Below, in pieces: positions 5,804-13,554 of a stretch of DNA of 14,669 bases; the first letter of the stretch is position 1, and the number at the start of each line of letters is the position of its first letter. The position numbers and the translations under genes were made by a program. The notes below the pieces were generated by a model that was not told the DNA's origin, made no database searches, and was given only the letters and a program-made list of their open reading frames with translations. The stretch is from positions 1 through 14,669 of the forward strand of contig CBDVCD010000061.1 in the NCBI GenBank assembly GCA_965372385.1. The letters run 5' to 3'. The stretch comes from JASJBU01 sp965372385. Lineage in GTDB: Bacteria > Pseudomonadota > Gammaproteobacteria > Chromatiales > Chromatiaceae.

Positions 5804-7007
5804 AATTGAGCTGGATTCGTTGTCCCCATGGAGTTTTGCGCTTGCCTTTGACCAGCCAGATGACCGGGTAAGTGGGTTCCAGGCTCGGGAAGGCACCTTC
5901 CGCATCGGTGAAGTAGACCAGCAGATCGGGGCGTAGCCCCTGTTGCTCGACCCACTCGAAGACGGGTTTGAAGCTGGTGCCGCCGCCACCGGTTATCTTC
6001 TCCGGCAGGCTGAACTCGTCCCAGGCCTCGAACTCCCATGGGGCCTCTTCAGCCAGTTGTGAATCGCAGGCAAGCAGGCTTATCCGTGCTCGAATCTGTC
6101 CCTTCAGGGCATTGATTTCAGCCAGGAATTCACTCATCTCCTCATCCTGGATGGAGCCGCTGGTGTCCAACGCCACCACCAACTCTGCCTGATTGCTGCG
6201 CAGGCTGGGCATGATGAAGTCACCCTCCCGGCGGGAAGGGCGTATATAACTGAAGTCGTCCCGCGCCACGGCGGTCATGTAACGGGCCAGCAACAGACGC
6301 CAGGGGAGTTGGGGTTGTAGCAGGTGGTCCACCATACGGGCCATCTCGCCACCCAGCTTGCCGGCTTGCATCGCCTGCTGGGCGGCACCCGCCAGCCGTT
6401 GCTGCCATTGGATGTTGAGGGTTTCCGTCTCGTCGGGGGTCAAAGGTTCCGGCTCGCCGCCACTCCCTTCACCCTGGTCTTGCGTGTTCTGCTTGTCCGA
6501 TTTTTCTGCGGAGAGGTCCTTCTCGGTTTTACTGCTCCCAGAGCCTTTGCTGTTGTCTTTGTCATAGACATGGTTGTCCAGGGGCTGCTCGTCATCCTTC
6601 TCATCCAGGCAGGGGTAGATCTCCTCCACGGTCATGCCTTTGAACTGCTGCAGGTAGAGGGAGCCTGGGGGCGCCTTCAAGCCGTCTCCGATGAGCAGGG
6701 GGTTGATGGCGTAGTCACAGGCCATGTCCCAGTGCAGTTTGCGGCGGTGCTGTCTGCGGGCGAAGTGCGAGAGCGCGCAGTGCAGGGCCTCATGGGCCAG
6801 CACGAACTGGGTTTCATCCAGGCTCAGGCAGTCGATGAATTCCGGGTTGTAATAGAACCTGCGGGCATCGGTGGCGGTGGTGGGGCACCAGCCATCATTT
6901 GCCACCTCCATGGGCAGGCGTAGCACCAGTGCCCCCAGAAACGGTTTGTCCAGGATCAGCTTGGTGCGGGCCGCGGCCAGCTTGGTTTCGATCTGCGCTA
7001 AATCCAT
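5802..7007 (-). CDS. Zincin-like/VWA-domain protein (DUF2201 type), partner of MoxR ATPase
   Basis: The 401-residue protein combines two domains. The N-terminal part has a metallopeptidase-like HEALHCALSH motif (residues 72–81) followed by WDMACDYAIN, typical of the putative metallopeptidase domain joined to VWA in this family. A low-complexity acidic and serine-rich linker spans about 135–195. The C-terminal VWA-like domain has a complete metal-ion-dependent adhesion site: DTSGS (281–285), Thr344 in GGGTS, and Asp368 in YFTDAEG. Such proteins occur next to MoxR-type ATPases and are thought to assist protein maturation or metal insertion; the target is unknown. It lies 147 bp after the MoxR gene on the same strand, with a hairpin-forming repeat in between. 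It has no signal peptide and is probably cytoplasmic. Whether the N-terminal domain cleaves peptides is not known. Confidence 0.85.
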   Translation of the reverse strand: MDLAQIETKLAAARTKLILDKPFLGALVLRLPMEVANDGWCPTTATDARRFYYNPEFIDCLSLDETQFVLAHEALHCALSHFARRQHRRKLHWDMACDYAINPLLIGDGLKAPPGSLYLQQFKGMTVEEIYPCLDEKDDEQPLDNHVYDKDNSKGSGSSKTEKDLSAEKSDKQNTQDQGEGSGGEPEPLTPDETETLNIQWQQRLAGAAQQAMQAGKLGGEMARMVDHLLQPQLPWRLLLARYMTAVARDDFSYIRPSRREGDFIMPSLRSNQAELVVALDTSGSIQDEEMSEFLAEINALKGQIRARISLLACDSQLAEEAPWEFEAWDEFSLPEKITGGGGTSFKPVFEWVEQQGLRPDLLVYFTDAEGAFPSLEPTYPVIWLVKGKRKTPWGQRIQLN

Positions 7008-7016
7008 TATTTTATC

Positions 7017-7079
7017 CGCAAATGAACGCTAATAAACGCAAATTTCCACTAATGATTTCTTTATTGGCGTTCATTTGTG
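7017..7079. repeat. Intergenic hairpin repeat between the MoxR and VWA genes
   Basis: CAAATGAACGC (7019–7029) and GCGTTCATTTG (7067–7077) form a perfect 11-bp stem, extended by a further C–G pair beyond one mismatch. The left arm contains short tandem words (CGCAAAT twice; AACGC twice). Sequences of the CGCAAATGAACGC-type are, to my knowledge, a recurring intergenic repeat in many bacterial genomes. It lies between two co-directional genes and its edge reaches close to the start region of the VWA gene, so it might influence message stability or coupling there. Confidence 0.5.
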
Positions 7080-7154
7080 TCCCGTAGGAGGAGTGGTGTT
7101 TGGATGCGCCGTTAACGGACCTAAGGATGGAAGTACCCTTGGGGTGCGGACTCA

Positions 7155-8201
7155 CTATTCATAGAGCATGACATCGGAGATGGTCTGGGCCCAGGCGCTG
7201 AACTCGGGCAGCTCGAAGATCGTGTTGCCGATCGCCCGGTGCATGTCGGAGACCAGCATGACCCCCATCTCCCGCTGTGGAAAACGTCCGGCATAGTCGA
7301 GTATGCGGCCATGGATCTGCGCACCATCACCCGCCTCCTGGGCGCGGATTGCCCGGCCCACCAGGGCGGCGGCCACCGCATACTGGAGATCGATCTCGCT
7401 GGGTACCGGCACCGTCTCTTCTCCAGCCAGGATGGCGTCCAGATCAGGCATCTTGTCCAGACTGTTGACGAAAGCGGTCAACTCCACCCCGGCCGCGGGT
7501 CCAACACAGGCCTGCAGGGTGCCCTGCAACAGGTCGTGATGATCGTAAAACTTGTGCAGAGCACGATGGGCGAACTCCCAGGAGCGGGGGGAGGGGAAGG
7601 CCACTGGGTTGTGGGTTGGGTCGAAGTCGAACAGCAGCTCCGGGCGAAAACGCAGAAAGGCGATGACCCGTTCGTCGATGTTGTTGCGATAGGCCCAGAG
7701 GACCCAATCATCCAGATTGGTCTCCACTTCGAAGTGGGAGAAACGATTGGCCAGGGGGGCCGGCATGCTGTAGGTCACGCCCCGATCCCCCTGACGGTTA
7801 CCGGCGGCAAAGATGGCCCAGCCATCCGGTACCTGGTATTCGCCCAAACGGCGGTCGAGGATCAGCTGATAGGCGGCAGCGGAGACGGTGGGTGGGGCAG
7901 AGGTGATCTCGTCCAGAAACAGGATCCCTTCCTGGCCATGACGTTGCGCGTCAGGCAGTAGGGCAGGCACTGCCCAATGGACTTGGTCATCAATGCGGAA
8001 AGGGATGCCGCGCAGGTCACTCGGTTCCATTTGGGAGAGGCGGATGTCAATCACCGCCGTGCCATGATTGTCAGCCACCTGTCGCACCATATCCGATTTG
8101 CCGACGCCTGGAGGGCCCCAGAGCATGACCGGTGTGTGGTGGCCGACCCGGGTACTTTTGAATTCCCGTTCCAGGATGGTTAAAAGTTGTGCAGGACGCA
8201 T
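7155..8201 (-). CDS. MoxR-type AAA+ ATPase
   Basis: MoxR ATPases act as chaperone-like machines, often with a VWA-domain partner encoded next to them. In the 348-residue protein counted from the ATG at 8201, Walker A GPPGVGKS is at 29–36, Walker B ILFLDE at about 93–98, and sensor 1 FAAGN at 131–135. GVTYSMPAPLANRF follows with the arginine-finger region typical of MoxR. The C-terminal part is helical and ends in a tail rich in acidic and aromatic residues. I start at 8201 because AAGGATTCTAGGATT precedes it and the upstream gene ends only 13 bp away; an ATG at 8261 would overlap that gene by 47 bp. The VWA gene follows, so the pair is likely one functional unit. Its target is unknown. Confidence 0.9.
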   Translation of the reverse strand: MRPAQLLTILEREFKSTRVGHHTPVMLWGPPGVGKSDMVRQVADNHGTAVIDIRLSQMEPSDLRGIPFRIDDQVHWAVPALLPDAQRHGQEGILFLDEITSAPPTVSAAAYQLILDRRLGEYQVPDGWAIFAAGNRQGDRGVTYSMPAPLANRFSHFEVETNLDDWVLWAYRNNIDERVIAFLRFRPELLFDFDPTHNPVAFPSPRSWEFAHRALHKFYDHHDLLQGTLQACVGPAAGVELTAFVNSLDKMPDLDAILAGEETVPVPSEIDLQYAVAAALVGRAIRAQEAGDGAQIHGRILDYAGRFPQREMGVMLVSDMHRAIGNTIFELPEFSAWAQTISDVMLYE

Positions 8202-8214
8202 AATCCTAGAATCC

Positions 8215-8769
8215 TTAGTCCAAGAGATTTCTGACCGCCCGGGCCAGCTGTTTGCATACATCAGGACCGTCCGCGTCCATCACCTGGTCGATGACCCAGC
8301 GGTTCTCCTGCTCACTGCCCATGATCTGCTGGATCTCGTAACCGAGATGGCGCAGGAAGGGGTAGCTCGGCCCTTCATCCGTAAAATTGAACTCGGCATA
8401 GTCACCTGATCTTTCGTTGAAAAGTCCGATGAACTGGTTGGCGTGATCACCCGGTCCCAACAGTTCGACGCTGTTATCCTGGTAATGATCGGCTAGCTTC
8501 ATCACCAGGGCGGTGATGAGTTCTCTCCGGTGCTCCTTGTCCAACATCTTGTGGATCGTCCGGTCGACGATCTGTACTTCGAAGGCGAGGTATTCGGCAA
8601 TGACTGAGAGGCGTTGCTGATCGTCGTCATAGACAAAATTTTCCCCATGCAGGGTGATCGCCTTGTCCAGGGCGATTCTCCAGGCAATGAAGGCGAGGGC
8701 ACCGCCGATCTCCTTGGGGGAGCGGTCGCTGTCCTCGTCATACCACTGGCTTTTGATTCTGATGGCCAA
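8215..8769 (-). CDS. Conserved-looking protein of unknown function in the MoxR–VWA cassette
   Basis: I do not recognise this protein of about 184 residues. It is largely helical, soluble and rich in charged residues, with no signal peptide and no membrane segment. Recognisable stretches are the N-terminal SPKEIGGALAFIAWR, a central YLAFEVQIVDRTIHK and the C-terminal LGYEIQQIMGSEQENRW. It is the first gene of a minus-strand cassette, 13 bp ahead of the MoxR ATPase, and probably cotranscribed with MoxR and the VWA gene. I prefer the TTG start at 8769, which follows AGGAG by seven bases. An ATG at 8796 would add nine residues but has no ribosome site. It could be an adaptor or substrate of the MoxR–VWA pair; that is inferred from position only. 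Confidence 0.75.
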   Translation of the reverse strand: MAIRIKSQWYDEDSDRSPKEIGGALAFIAWRIALDKAITLHGENFVYDDDQQRLSVIAEYLAFEVQIVDRTIHKMLDKEHRRELITALVMKLADHYQDNSVELLGPGDHANQFIGLFNERSGDYAEFNFTDEGPSYPFLRHLGYEIQQIMGSEQENRWVIDQVMDADGPDVCKQLARAVRNLLD

Positions 8770-8956
8770 TCTTTTTCTCCTGTCTACAGCGGACATTCAC
8801 TGGCGTTTCGCCGTCTCTAGAGGGGGCGGGGTGTATCTGGGTGAAGTGGAGATTTCGTAAGAATACTGCAGTGAACTATTTTAGGGAATATCCAACTATT
8901 TTACTTGGTTTAAGAGAGAATTCAAACTACTACTCACGAATGACTTCAGAGAAGCA

Positions 8957-9508
8957 CTATCTTCGCCCGGTTTTTTCGGGATTGCGCAGCAGGACATAGG
9001 CCGCACCAGTACCGCCATCACGCCGGGTGGCGGAGGTAAAGGCGAGGACATCCTCGCGCTGGCGTAACCAGAGGTTGAGTTTCTGCTTGAGGACCGGCTG
9101 CCGTTCTTCCGAGCCGTAGCCCTTGCCATGAATGATGCGGGCGCAGCGTACTCCGCGCCGGTGGCACTCCTCGATGAACAGGTTGAGATCCGCGCGGGCA
9201 TGACGCGCCGTCAAGCCATGCAGGTCGAGTTCCAGACCAATTTCGAGGTGGCCACGCCGGAGTTCCTGTACCACCCTGTGCTGAATGCCGGGTCGAGCGA
9301 AGTAGAGTTCATCGGGGGCCTCGATTTCGTTTTCCGAATAGAGATCCACCTCTTCTTCATCGGGGGATCCGTCATCCAGGTAGAGCGGTCGGGGAGGAAG
9401 TCGCTTGCGATAAGGTTCGGTTTGGTCATGTTCAAGCGGTTTTACTTCGTTCAAGGTCGCCTGAAACAGCTTTTGATCTTCCGAATTCTTTGTGTCGTCG
9501 GTTCCCAT
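8957..9508 (-). CDS. Smr-domain protein (SmrA-like)
   Basis: Smr domains are small nuclease-like folds. Related bacterial proteins (SmrA, SmrB, the tail of MutS2) nick or cut nucleic acid, in SmrB messages with collided ribosomes; the substrate of this one cannot be read from sequence. The C-terminal half of the 183-residue protein carries LDLHGLT and HGKGYGSEERQPVLK, the conserved Smr motifs, followed by FTSATRRDGGTGAAYVLLR. The N-terminal half is charged and contains KPLEHDQTEPYRKRLPPRP, as in proteobacterial members of this family. I chose the ATG at 9508; an upstream ATG at 9550 would add 14 residues of no family likeness, and neither has a clear ribosome site. It is transcribed divergently from surE, 109 bp apart (67 bp if the 9550 start is used). 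Confidence 0.85.
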   Translation of the reverse strand: MGTDDTKNSEDQKLFQATLNEVKPLEHDQTEPYRKRLPPRPLYLDDGSPDEEEVDLYSENEIEAPDELYFARPGIQHRVVQELRRGHLEIGLELDLHGLTARHARADLNLFIEECHRRGVRCARIIHGKGYGSEERQPVLKQKLNLWLRQREDVLAFTSATRRDGGTGAAYVLLRNPEKTGRR

Positions 9509-9561
9509 GGCAAGCGGCTCTGTCTGTGAATGAGATACAGTGATTCTCATTGGATTGTTTC

Positions 9562-9585
9562 GTCACAACATATAGATGGTGTGAC
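9562..9585. promoter_or_regulatory. Palindromic element upstream of surE
   Basis: GTCACA (9562–9567) and TGTGAC (9580–9585) form an inverted repeat with a 12-base spacer in the intergenic region between the Smr gene and surE. The arms have reverse order to the usual CRP site (TGTGA then TCACA), so it is not a normal CRP box. It may bind a dimeric regulator of surE or of the divergent gene, or be chance. Confidence 0.25.
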
Positions 9586-9617
9586 TGTTTGATAATTCCA
9601 GTATATTTGTTTGAGTT

Positions 9618-10364
9618 ATGAAAATACTATTGAGCAATGACGATGGCTACCAGGCCGCGGGCCTGTGTGCCCTTGCCGAAGCACTCTCTCCATTGGGGGA
9701 GATCATGGTGGTGGCGCCGGAGCGGGATCGCAGTGGTGCCAGCAATTCATTGACCCTGGACCACCCTCTTCGTTGTCACAGCATGGATAATGGCTTCATC
9801 CGGGTGGACGGCACACCGACCGATTGCGTTCATCTGGCGATCACGGGCCTGCTTGCCGAGGAGCCGGATATCGTGGTGTCGGGTATCAACTCGGGGCCGA
9901 ACATGGGGGACGATGTGCTCTATTCCGGTACTGTGGCCGCAGCGACTGAAGGACGGTTTCTTGGCCTGCCTGCCATCGCGATTTCCATGAACTCCTTTCA
10001 GCCGGAGCATTTCGCGACCGGTGCAAGGGTGGCTCTGGAACTGCTGAGCCGGTTACGAGATGCGCCGCTCGATACAGACGTGATTCTGAATGTGAATGTG
10101 CCCGATCTTCCCTATGACGAGCTGCGAGGATTCAGCTCCACCCGGCTTGGACATCGACACAAGGCGGAGCCGGTGGTGAAGACTCGTGACCCAAGGGGCA
10201 AGACGATCTATTGGGTTGGACCGGCGGGGGCGGAACAGGATGCGGGGCCAGGTACAGACTTTCATGCGGTGCGTGAGGGGTATGTATCCGTAACGCCTTT
10301 GCAGGTGGATCTGACTCGCCATAACGCCCTCGAGGTAGTCAGCAATTGGTTGGACCGTTCATGA
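9618..10364 (+). CDS. surE: SurE, 5'/3'-nucleotidase (survival protein)
   Basis: SurE is a metal-dependent nucleoside monophosphate phosphatase that also removes phosphate from short polyphosphate, and contributes to stationary-phase survival in E. coli. The 248-residue product has the full family pattern. It shows the N-terminal MKILLSNDDG with ligands Asp8 and Asp9, APERDRSGAS containing Ser39, SGINSGPNMGDDVLYSGT with Asn91, and GRFLGLPAIAIS. Length is normal. It opens the surE–pcm–yqaA-like–nlpD–rpoS block, and its stop overlaps the start of pcm by the ATGATG at 10361. Upstream only GAG within TTTGAGTTATG resembles a ribosome site. Confidence 0.96.
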   Translation: MKILLSNDDGYQAAGLCALAEALSPLGEIMVVAPERDRSGASNSLTLDHPLRCHSMDNGFIRVDGTPTDCVHLAITGLLAEEPDIVVSGINSGPNMGDDVLYSGTVAAATEGRFLGLPAIAISMNSFQPEHFATGARVALELLSRLRDAPLDTDVILNVNVPDLPYDELRGFSSTRLGHRHKAEPVVKTRDPRGKTIYWVGPAGAEQDAGPGTDFHAVREGYVSVTPLQVDLTRHNALEVVSNWLDRS

Positions 10365-11023
10365 TGCGACAGGAACATCTGGGTATAGGTATGACCTCCC
10401 AACGCACCCGGGAGCGCCTGATCCAACGGATCAGAGAGAAAGGGGTGCGAAATCCAGCGGTACTGGAGGCAATGCGCAACACACCACGGCATATCTTCGT
10501 GGATGAAGCACTGGCCAGTCGGGCCTACGAAGATACCGCTCTACCCATCGGTCATGGTCAGACGATTTCCCAACCCTAGACCGTGGCGCGTATGACCGAG
10601 GCCCTGCTCGCGGGCCCCCCTCTCGATACCGTACTGGAGATAGGCACCGGGTCGGGATATCAATGCGCGATACTTGCCCAGTTGGTAAGACGGGTCTACA
10701 GCATCGAGAGGATCGCGGCGCTGCAGGAGATGGCCAGAGCCAGGTTTCGGGAACTTGGCCTGCGCAATATCCATCTCAAACATAGTGACGGGGGGATCGG
10801 GTTGCCTGAATATGCGCCATTTGATGGCATCCTGGTGACGGCCGCGCCTGAAGGCATTCCACAAACGTTGCTGCAACAGCTTAAACCGGGGGGCAGACTG
10901 GTGTTACCGACCCAATCCCCTGGAGGCCAGGTCCTGGTGAGAATAACCCGTACCGCTGAGGGCTATGAGCAGCAGCGGCTGGAACCCGTAAATTTTGTTC
11001 CACTGGTCAGAGGGGTGATATAA
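10361..11023 (+). pseudogene. pcm: Pcm, L-isoaspartyl protein methyltransferase, interrupted by an in-frame TAG
   Basis: Pcm repairs isoaspartyl damage in ageing proteins using S-adenosylmethionine. The coding sequence is intact in one frame except for TAG at 10577–10579. Before it the product ends ...ALPIGHGQTISQP; after it the family pattern continues directly with TVARMTEALL and the methyltransferase motif VLEIGTGSGYQ, then the ...FVPLVRGVI end. In E. coli the segment reads ISQPYMVARM and in Pseudomonas ISQPFMVA, so the TAG replaces an aromatic codon (TAC to TAG or TAT to TAG is one base). A pseudogene, a sequencing error or a suppressed amber codon are all possible. The start overlaps the end of surE (ATG at 10361); an ATG at 10391 (MTSQRTRERL) is the usual family start and is equally possible. 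Short reinitiation after TAG would lose the N-terminal third and is unlikely to give an active enzyme. Confidence 0.85.
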
Positions 11024-11605
11024 ATGCGTCTGTTTTCAGCGCTTTACGAGCGTGCCATGCGGTGGTCCAGGCATCCCCATGCGCCTCGTTACCTGGCAGG
11101 TTTGAGTTTCGCTGAATCCTCTTTTTTTCCGATTCCACCGGATGTGATGCTGGCCCCCATGAGCCTGGCAGCACCAAAAAGGGCCTGGTACTTTGCCGGC
11201 TTGACCACCCTGGCTTCGGTCCTGGGGGGGCTGCTCGGATATTACATTGGGATCTTTGCCTTTGATCTGATCGAACCCTGGTTGCATGACCTGGGTTACT
11301 GGGGCACCTATCTGCAGGCCAAGGCCTGGTTTGACGAGTGGGGAATCTGGGCCATATTTCTGGCTGGCTTCTCTCCCATCCCCTATAAGATCTTCACCAT
11401 TACAGCGGGGGTCATCGCGATGGCGTTACTCCCCTTTGTCATTGCCTCCGCGGTCGGTCGCGGTGCCCGCTTCTTTCTAGTGGCGGCATTGATGGCCTGG
11501 GGTGGTGAACGTATGGAGTCCGTGCTGCAGCGATATGTCGATCGCCTTGGCTGGTCGCTGATTGTGGTTTTTGCGTTGGCGATCTTCTACTTCAAAATGA
11601 GCTGA
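11024..11605 (+). CDS. YqaA-like inner-membrane protein (DedA/VTT family)
   Basis: The 193-residue protein belongs to the DedA/SNARE-associated (VTT) membrane proteins, some of which act as lipid scramblase-like or transport proteins; the role of the YqaA branch is not known. Visible features are FAESSFFPIPPDVMLAPM near the N-terminus, Gly-rich membrane helix LTTLASVLGGLLGYYIG, the FSPIPYKIFTITAGVIAM segment characteristic of the family (proline motif and Lys), and a final hydrophobic helix. It begins directly after the pcm stop (TAA at 11021–11023, ATG at 11024), suggesting translational coupling. YqaA-type genes are often found between pcm and nlpD in gammaproteobacteria outside the enterics, which fits. 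Confidence 0.9.
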   Translation: MRLFSALYERAMRWSRHPHAPRYLAGLSFAESSFFPIPPDVMLAPMSLAAPKRAWYFAGLTTLASVLGGLLGYYIGIFAFDLIEPWLHDLGYWGTYLQAKAWFDEWGIWAIFLAGFSPIPYKIFTITAGVIAMALLPFVIASAVGRGARFFLVAALMAWGGERMESVLQRYVDRLGWSLIVVFALAIFYFKMS

Positions 11606-11623
11606 TACTGAGGTTTTGTCGGT

Positions 11624-12454
11624 TTGAGTCCAGCCAGCATCAACTTGGCCGGAAGAGGGGGAAAAAACCTGTGGAGGTTTGGGTATGTTCTGTTGCTTTT
11701 TCTGTTGCTTGCCTGCTCCTCGAAGGGGACCGCTCCTGTCTATAATCGTAACCCTGCACAAGCACCTGCAAGGGCAGCGGTTCCCGCCGATTTTTACCAG
11801 GTAAAGCGCGGTGATACGCTCTACTCAATCGCTTGGCGCTATCGTCTGGATTACCATCGTCTGGCGGCCTGGAACAGAATCGGGAGACCGCACTATCGGA
11901 TCTACCCGGGACAGCGGCTGCGCCTCAAACCACCGCCTAAGCGCAAGCGACCGGCTAATCGGCCCGCATCCAGGCCTAAGCACCAAGCGCCCCCAGTTAA
12001 GACATCAGCTCCCGTTGCTACCCAGCGAGTGAAGGGAACATCGCCTCAGGTAACGTTAGCAAAGGACGGGCCAAGTAGTCTCAAGTTAATTTGGCGCTGG
12101 CCGACCAATGGGAGAGTGATTCAAACCTACTCTGCCACCGATCCGGCACGGAAAGGTATCTGGATCAGAGGGGTGTCAGGTCAACCGGTGGTTGCCACCG
12201 AGGCCGGTAAGGTTGTGTATAGCGGGGGTGGACTGGTCGGGTATGGAAATCTTATTATTGTGAAGCATAATAACAAGTACCTAAGCGCCTACGGATATAA
12301 CAAAAAGCTCCTTGTGAAAGAGGGAGATAAGGTAAAAAGGGGTGAGCAAATCGCACGCATGGGTTCACCTAGAAATGGAGCGGATCCGATTTTGCACTTT
12401 GAAATCAGAAAGTACGGTAATCCGATAAATCCTTTGCCTTTACTGCCGAGATAA
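11624..12454 (+). CDS. nlpD: NlpD-like lipoprotein with LysM and degenerate LytM domains
   Basis: NlpD activates the amidase AmiC to split septal peptidoglycan during division and is anchored in the outer membrane. A lipoprotein signal ends in FLLLAC (Cys31). A LysM domain follows (FYQVKRGDTLYSIAWRYRL, about 57–102), then a basic Pro/Lys-rich linker (about 104–145) and a LytM/M23 domain (about 155–272) with VSGQPVVATEAGKVVYSGGG, YGNLIIVKHNNKYLSAY and LHFEIRKYGNPINPLPLLPR. Of the catalytic residues only the LHFE His remains: the HLH and HxxxD pairs are replaced (ILHFE, GIWIRG), as in activator-type NlpD rather than an active endopeptidase. The 276 residues start at TTG 11624, with GAGG about ten bases upstream; no in-frame ATG fits before the signal. 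It is 18 bp after the YqaA-like gene and 36 bp before rpoS. Confidence 0.9.
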   Translation: MSPASINLAGRGGKNLWRFGYVLLLFLLLACSSKGTAPVYNRNPAQAPARAAVPADFYQVKRGDTLYSIAWRYRLDYHRLAAWNRIGRPHYRIYPGQRLRLKPPPKRKRPANRPASRPKHQAPPVKTSAPVATQRVKGTSPQVTLAKDGPSSLKLIWRWPTNGRVIQTYSATDPARKGIWIRGVSGQPVVATEAGKVVYSGGGLVGYGNLIIVKHNNKYLSAYGYNKKLLVKEGDKVKRGEQIARMGSPRNGADPILHFEIRKYGNPINPLPLLPR

Positions 12455-12479
12455 TGATGAAAGTGGTTAGATTGGTTTT

Positions 12480-12486
12480 GGGGGAG
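12480..12486 (+). promoter_or_regulatory. Strong ribosome binding site of rpoS
   Basis: GGGGGAG lies four bases before the ATG at 12491, a G-rich strong site that decides the rpoS start. Confidence 0.7.
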
Positions 12487-12490
12487 TGAG

Positions 12491-13495
12491 ATGATTAAAG
12501 AACAGGGTGAGCTGGATGAAGTGGATCTTGAATCGGTGTCAGACAGGCTGCTTGAGAATGACCCGGTATTGGTAGAGGGACAGCAAGATAAAGCGGTGGT
12601 CAGCTCCCGGGCATTGCCCAGGGGTGTTGTCCCACCGAAGAAGGGCATGGAGCCAAACGATTCTCAGATGGATGCCACCCGGATATACCTCAATGAAATA
12701 GGCATCTCAAAACTGTTGACCGCGGAGGAAGAGGTCTACTTTGCCCGTTTGGCCCAAAGCGGTGACCAGCCAGCCCGTCAACGGATGATCGAGAGTAATC
12801 TCCGCCTGGTGGTGAAGATTGCCCGCCGCTATATGAATCGGGGGTTGGCGCTGCTGGATCTGATCGAAGAGGGAAATCTCGGTTTGATTCGGGCTGTGGA
12901 AAAGTTTGATCCGGAGCGGGGCTTCCGATTCTCCACTTACGCCACTTGGTGGATTCGCCAGACCATCGAGCGGGCGATTATGAATCAGACCCGGACTATC
13001 CGGCTGCCGATTCATGTCGTGAAGGAGATCAATGTCTACCTGCGGGCAGCCAGGCAGCTTGCCCAGACCCTGGATCATGAACCCAGTGCTGAGGAGATCG
13101 CCGATCTCCTGGATAAACCCATCAGTGAAGTGAAACGCATGTTGGGGCTCAATGAGCGAGTCACCTCGGTAGATACTCCATTTGGCAAGGATGCGGATAA
13201 ACCGCTGCTGGAAACGATTGCGGACGAGAAAATTCAGGATCCTACAGTGAGGATCCAGAATGATGGGTTGCAGGCAAATCTGGACAAATGGTTAGGTAAG
13301 CTGAATGAAAAACAGCGTGAGGTGGTTGAGCGTCGATTCGGCCTGCATGGCTATGAGAATTCCACCCTTGAGCAGGTTGCCAATGAACTGGGTGTGACGC
13401 GTGAGAGGGTCCGGCAGATACAGATGGATGCACTGCGCAGATTGCGGGATATTCTGGAACGAGACGGATTTTCGGTGGATGTGATCTTCAAGTGA
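12491..13495 (+). CDS. rpoS: RpoS, stationary-phase sigma factor (sigma-38)
   Basis: RpoS directs RNA polymerase to stress and stationary-phase promoters. The 334-residue protein is nearly the E. coli length (330). Region 1.2 begins DATRIYLNEIG (about 61–71), region 2 runs through NLRLVVKIARRYMNRG, DLIEEGNLGLIRAVEKFD and FRFSTYATWWIRQTIERAI (about 103–165), and region 2.5/3.0 continues in RTIRLPIHVVKEINVYLR. The Lys in VVKE (about 178) matches the E. coli Lys173 recognised by the proteolysis adaptor RssB. The region 4 helix-turn-helix is TLEQVANELGVTRERVRQI (about 292–310). The normal neighbour nlpD lies directly upstream; in E. coli the main rpoS promoter lies within nlpD, and that may hold here. 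It has its own strong ribosome site. Confidence 0.97.
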   Translation: MIKEQGELDEVDLESVSDRLLENDPVLVEGQQDKAVVSSRALPRGVVPPKKGMEPNDSQMDATRIYLNEIGISKLLTAEEEVYFARLAQSGDQPARQRMIESNLRLVVKIARRYMNRGLALLDLIEEGNLGLIRAVEKFDPERGFRFSTYATWWIRQTIERAIMNQTRTIRLPIHVVKEINVYLRAARQLAQTLDHEPSAEEIADLLDKPISEVKRMLGLNERVTSVDTPFGKDADKPLLETIADEKIQDPTVRIQNDGLQANLDKWLGKLNEKQREVVERRFGLHGYENSTLEQVANELGVTRERVRQIQMDALRRLRDILERDGFSVDVIFK

Positions 13496-13523
13496 TGCTT
13501 TCAGCTAATATTCGATCCAGAGA

Positions 13524-13538
13524 CCTCAGAGCATGAGG
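13524..13538 (+). terminator. Possible rpoS terminator, partly displaced by an IS
   Basis: CCTCA and TGAGG form a 5-bp stem with a 5-base loop, 29–43 bp after the rpoS stop, followed by GAATAAATTATTTAAA and then the IS1595 left end at 13555. The stem is short and the tail AT-rich rather than pure T, so it is a weak candidate. Confidence 0.3.
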
Positions 13539-13546
13539 GAATAAAT

Positions 13547-13554
13547 TATTTAAA
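13547..13554 (+). repeat. Left target-site copy flanking the IS1595 element
   Basis: TATTTAAA directly before the left terminal repeat matches TAATTAAA (14615–14622) directly after the right terminal repeat at seven of eight positions. Eight-bp duplications are usual for IS1595-family elements, so this is probably the target duplication with one later change. Confidence 0.55.

Noticed and set aside
6324..6923. Long plus-strand open frame opposite the VWA gene
   Set aside because: It is a shadow of the minus-strand VWA gene, which has clear domain motifs; the plus frame shows none.
7239..7961. 240-residue plus-strand open frame opposite the MoxR gene
   Set aside because: It is antisense to conserved Walker motifs, has no recognisable domain and no ribosome site.
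10577..10579. TAG in pcm read as a pyrrolysine codon
   Set aside because: No pyl genes are in the window, the position is a conserved Tyr/Phe, and one base change from TAC or TAT is a simpler explanation; kept only as a possibility to test.
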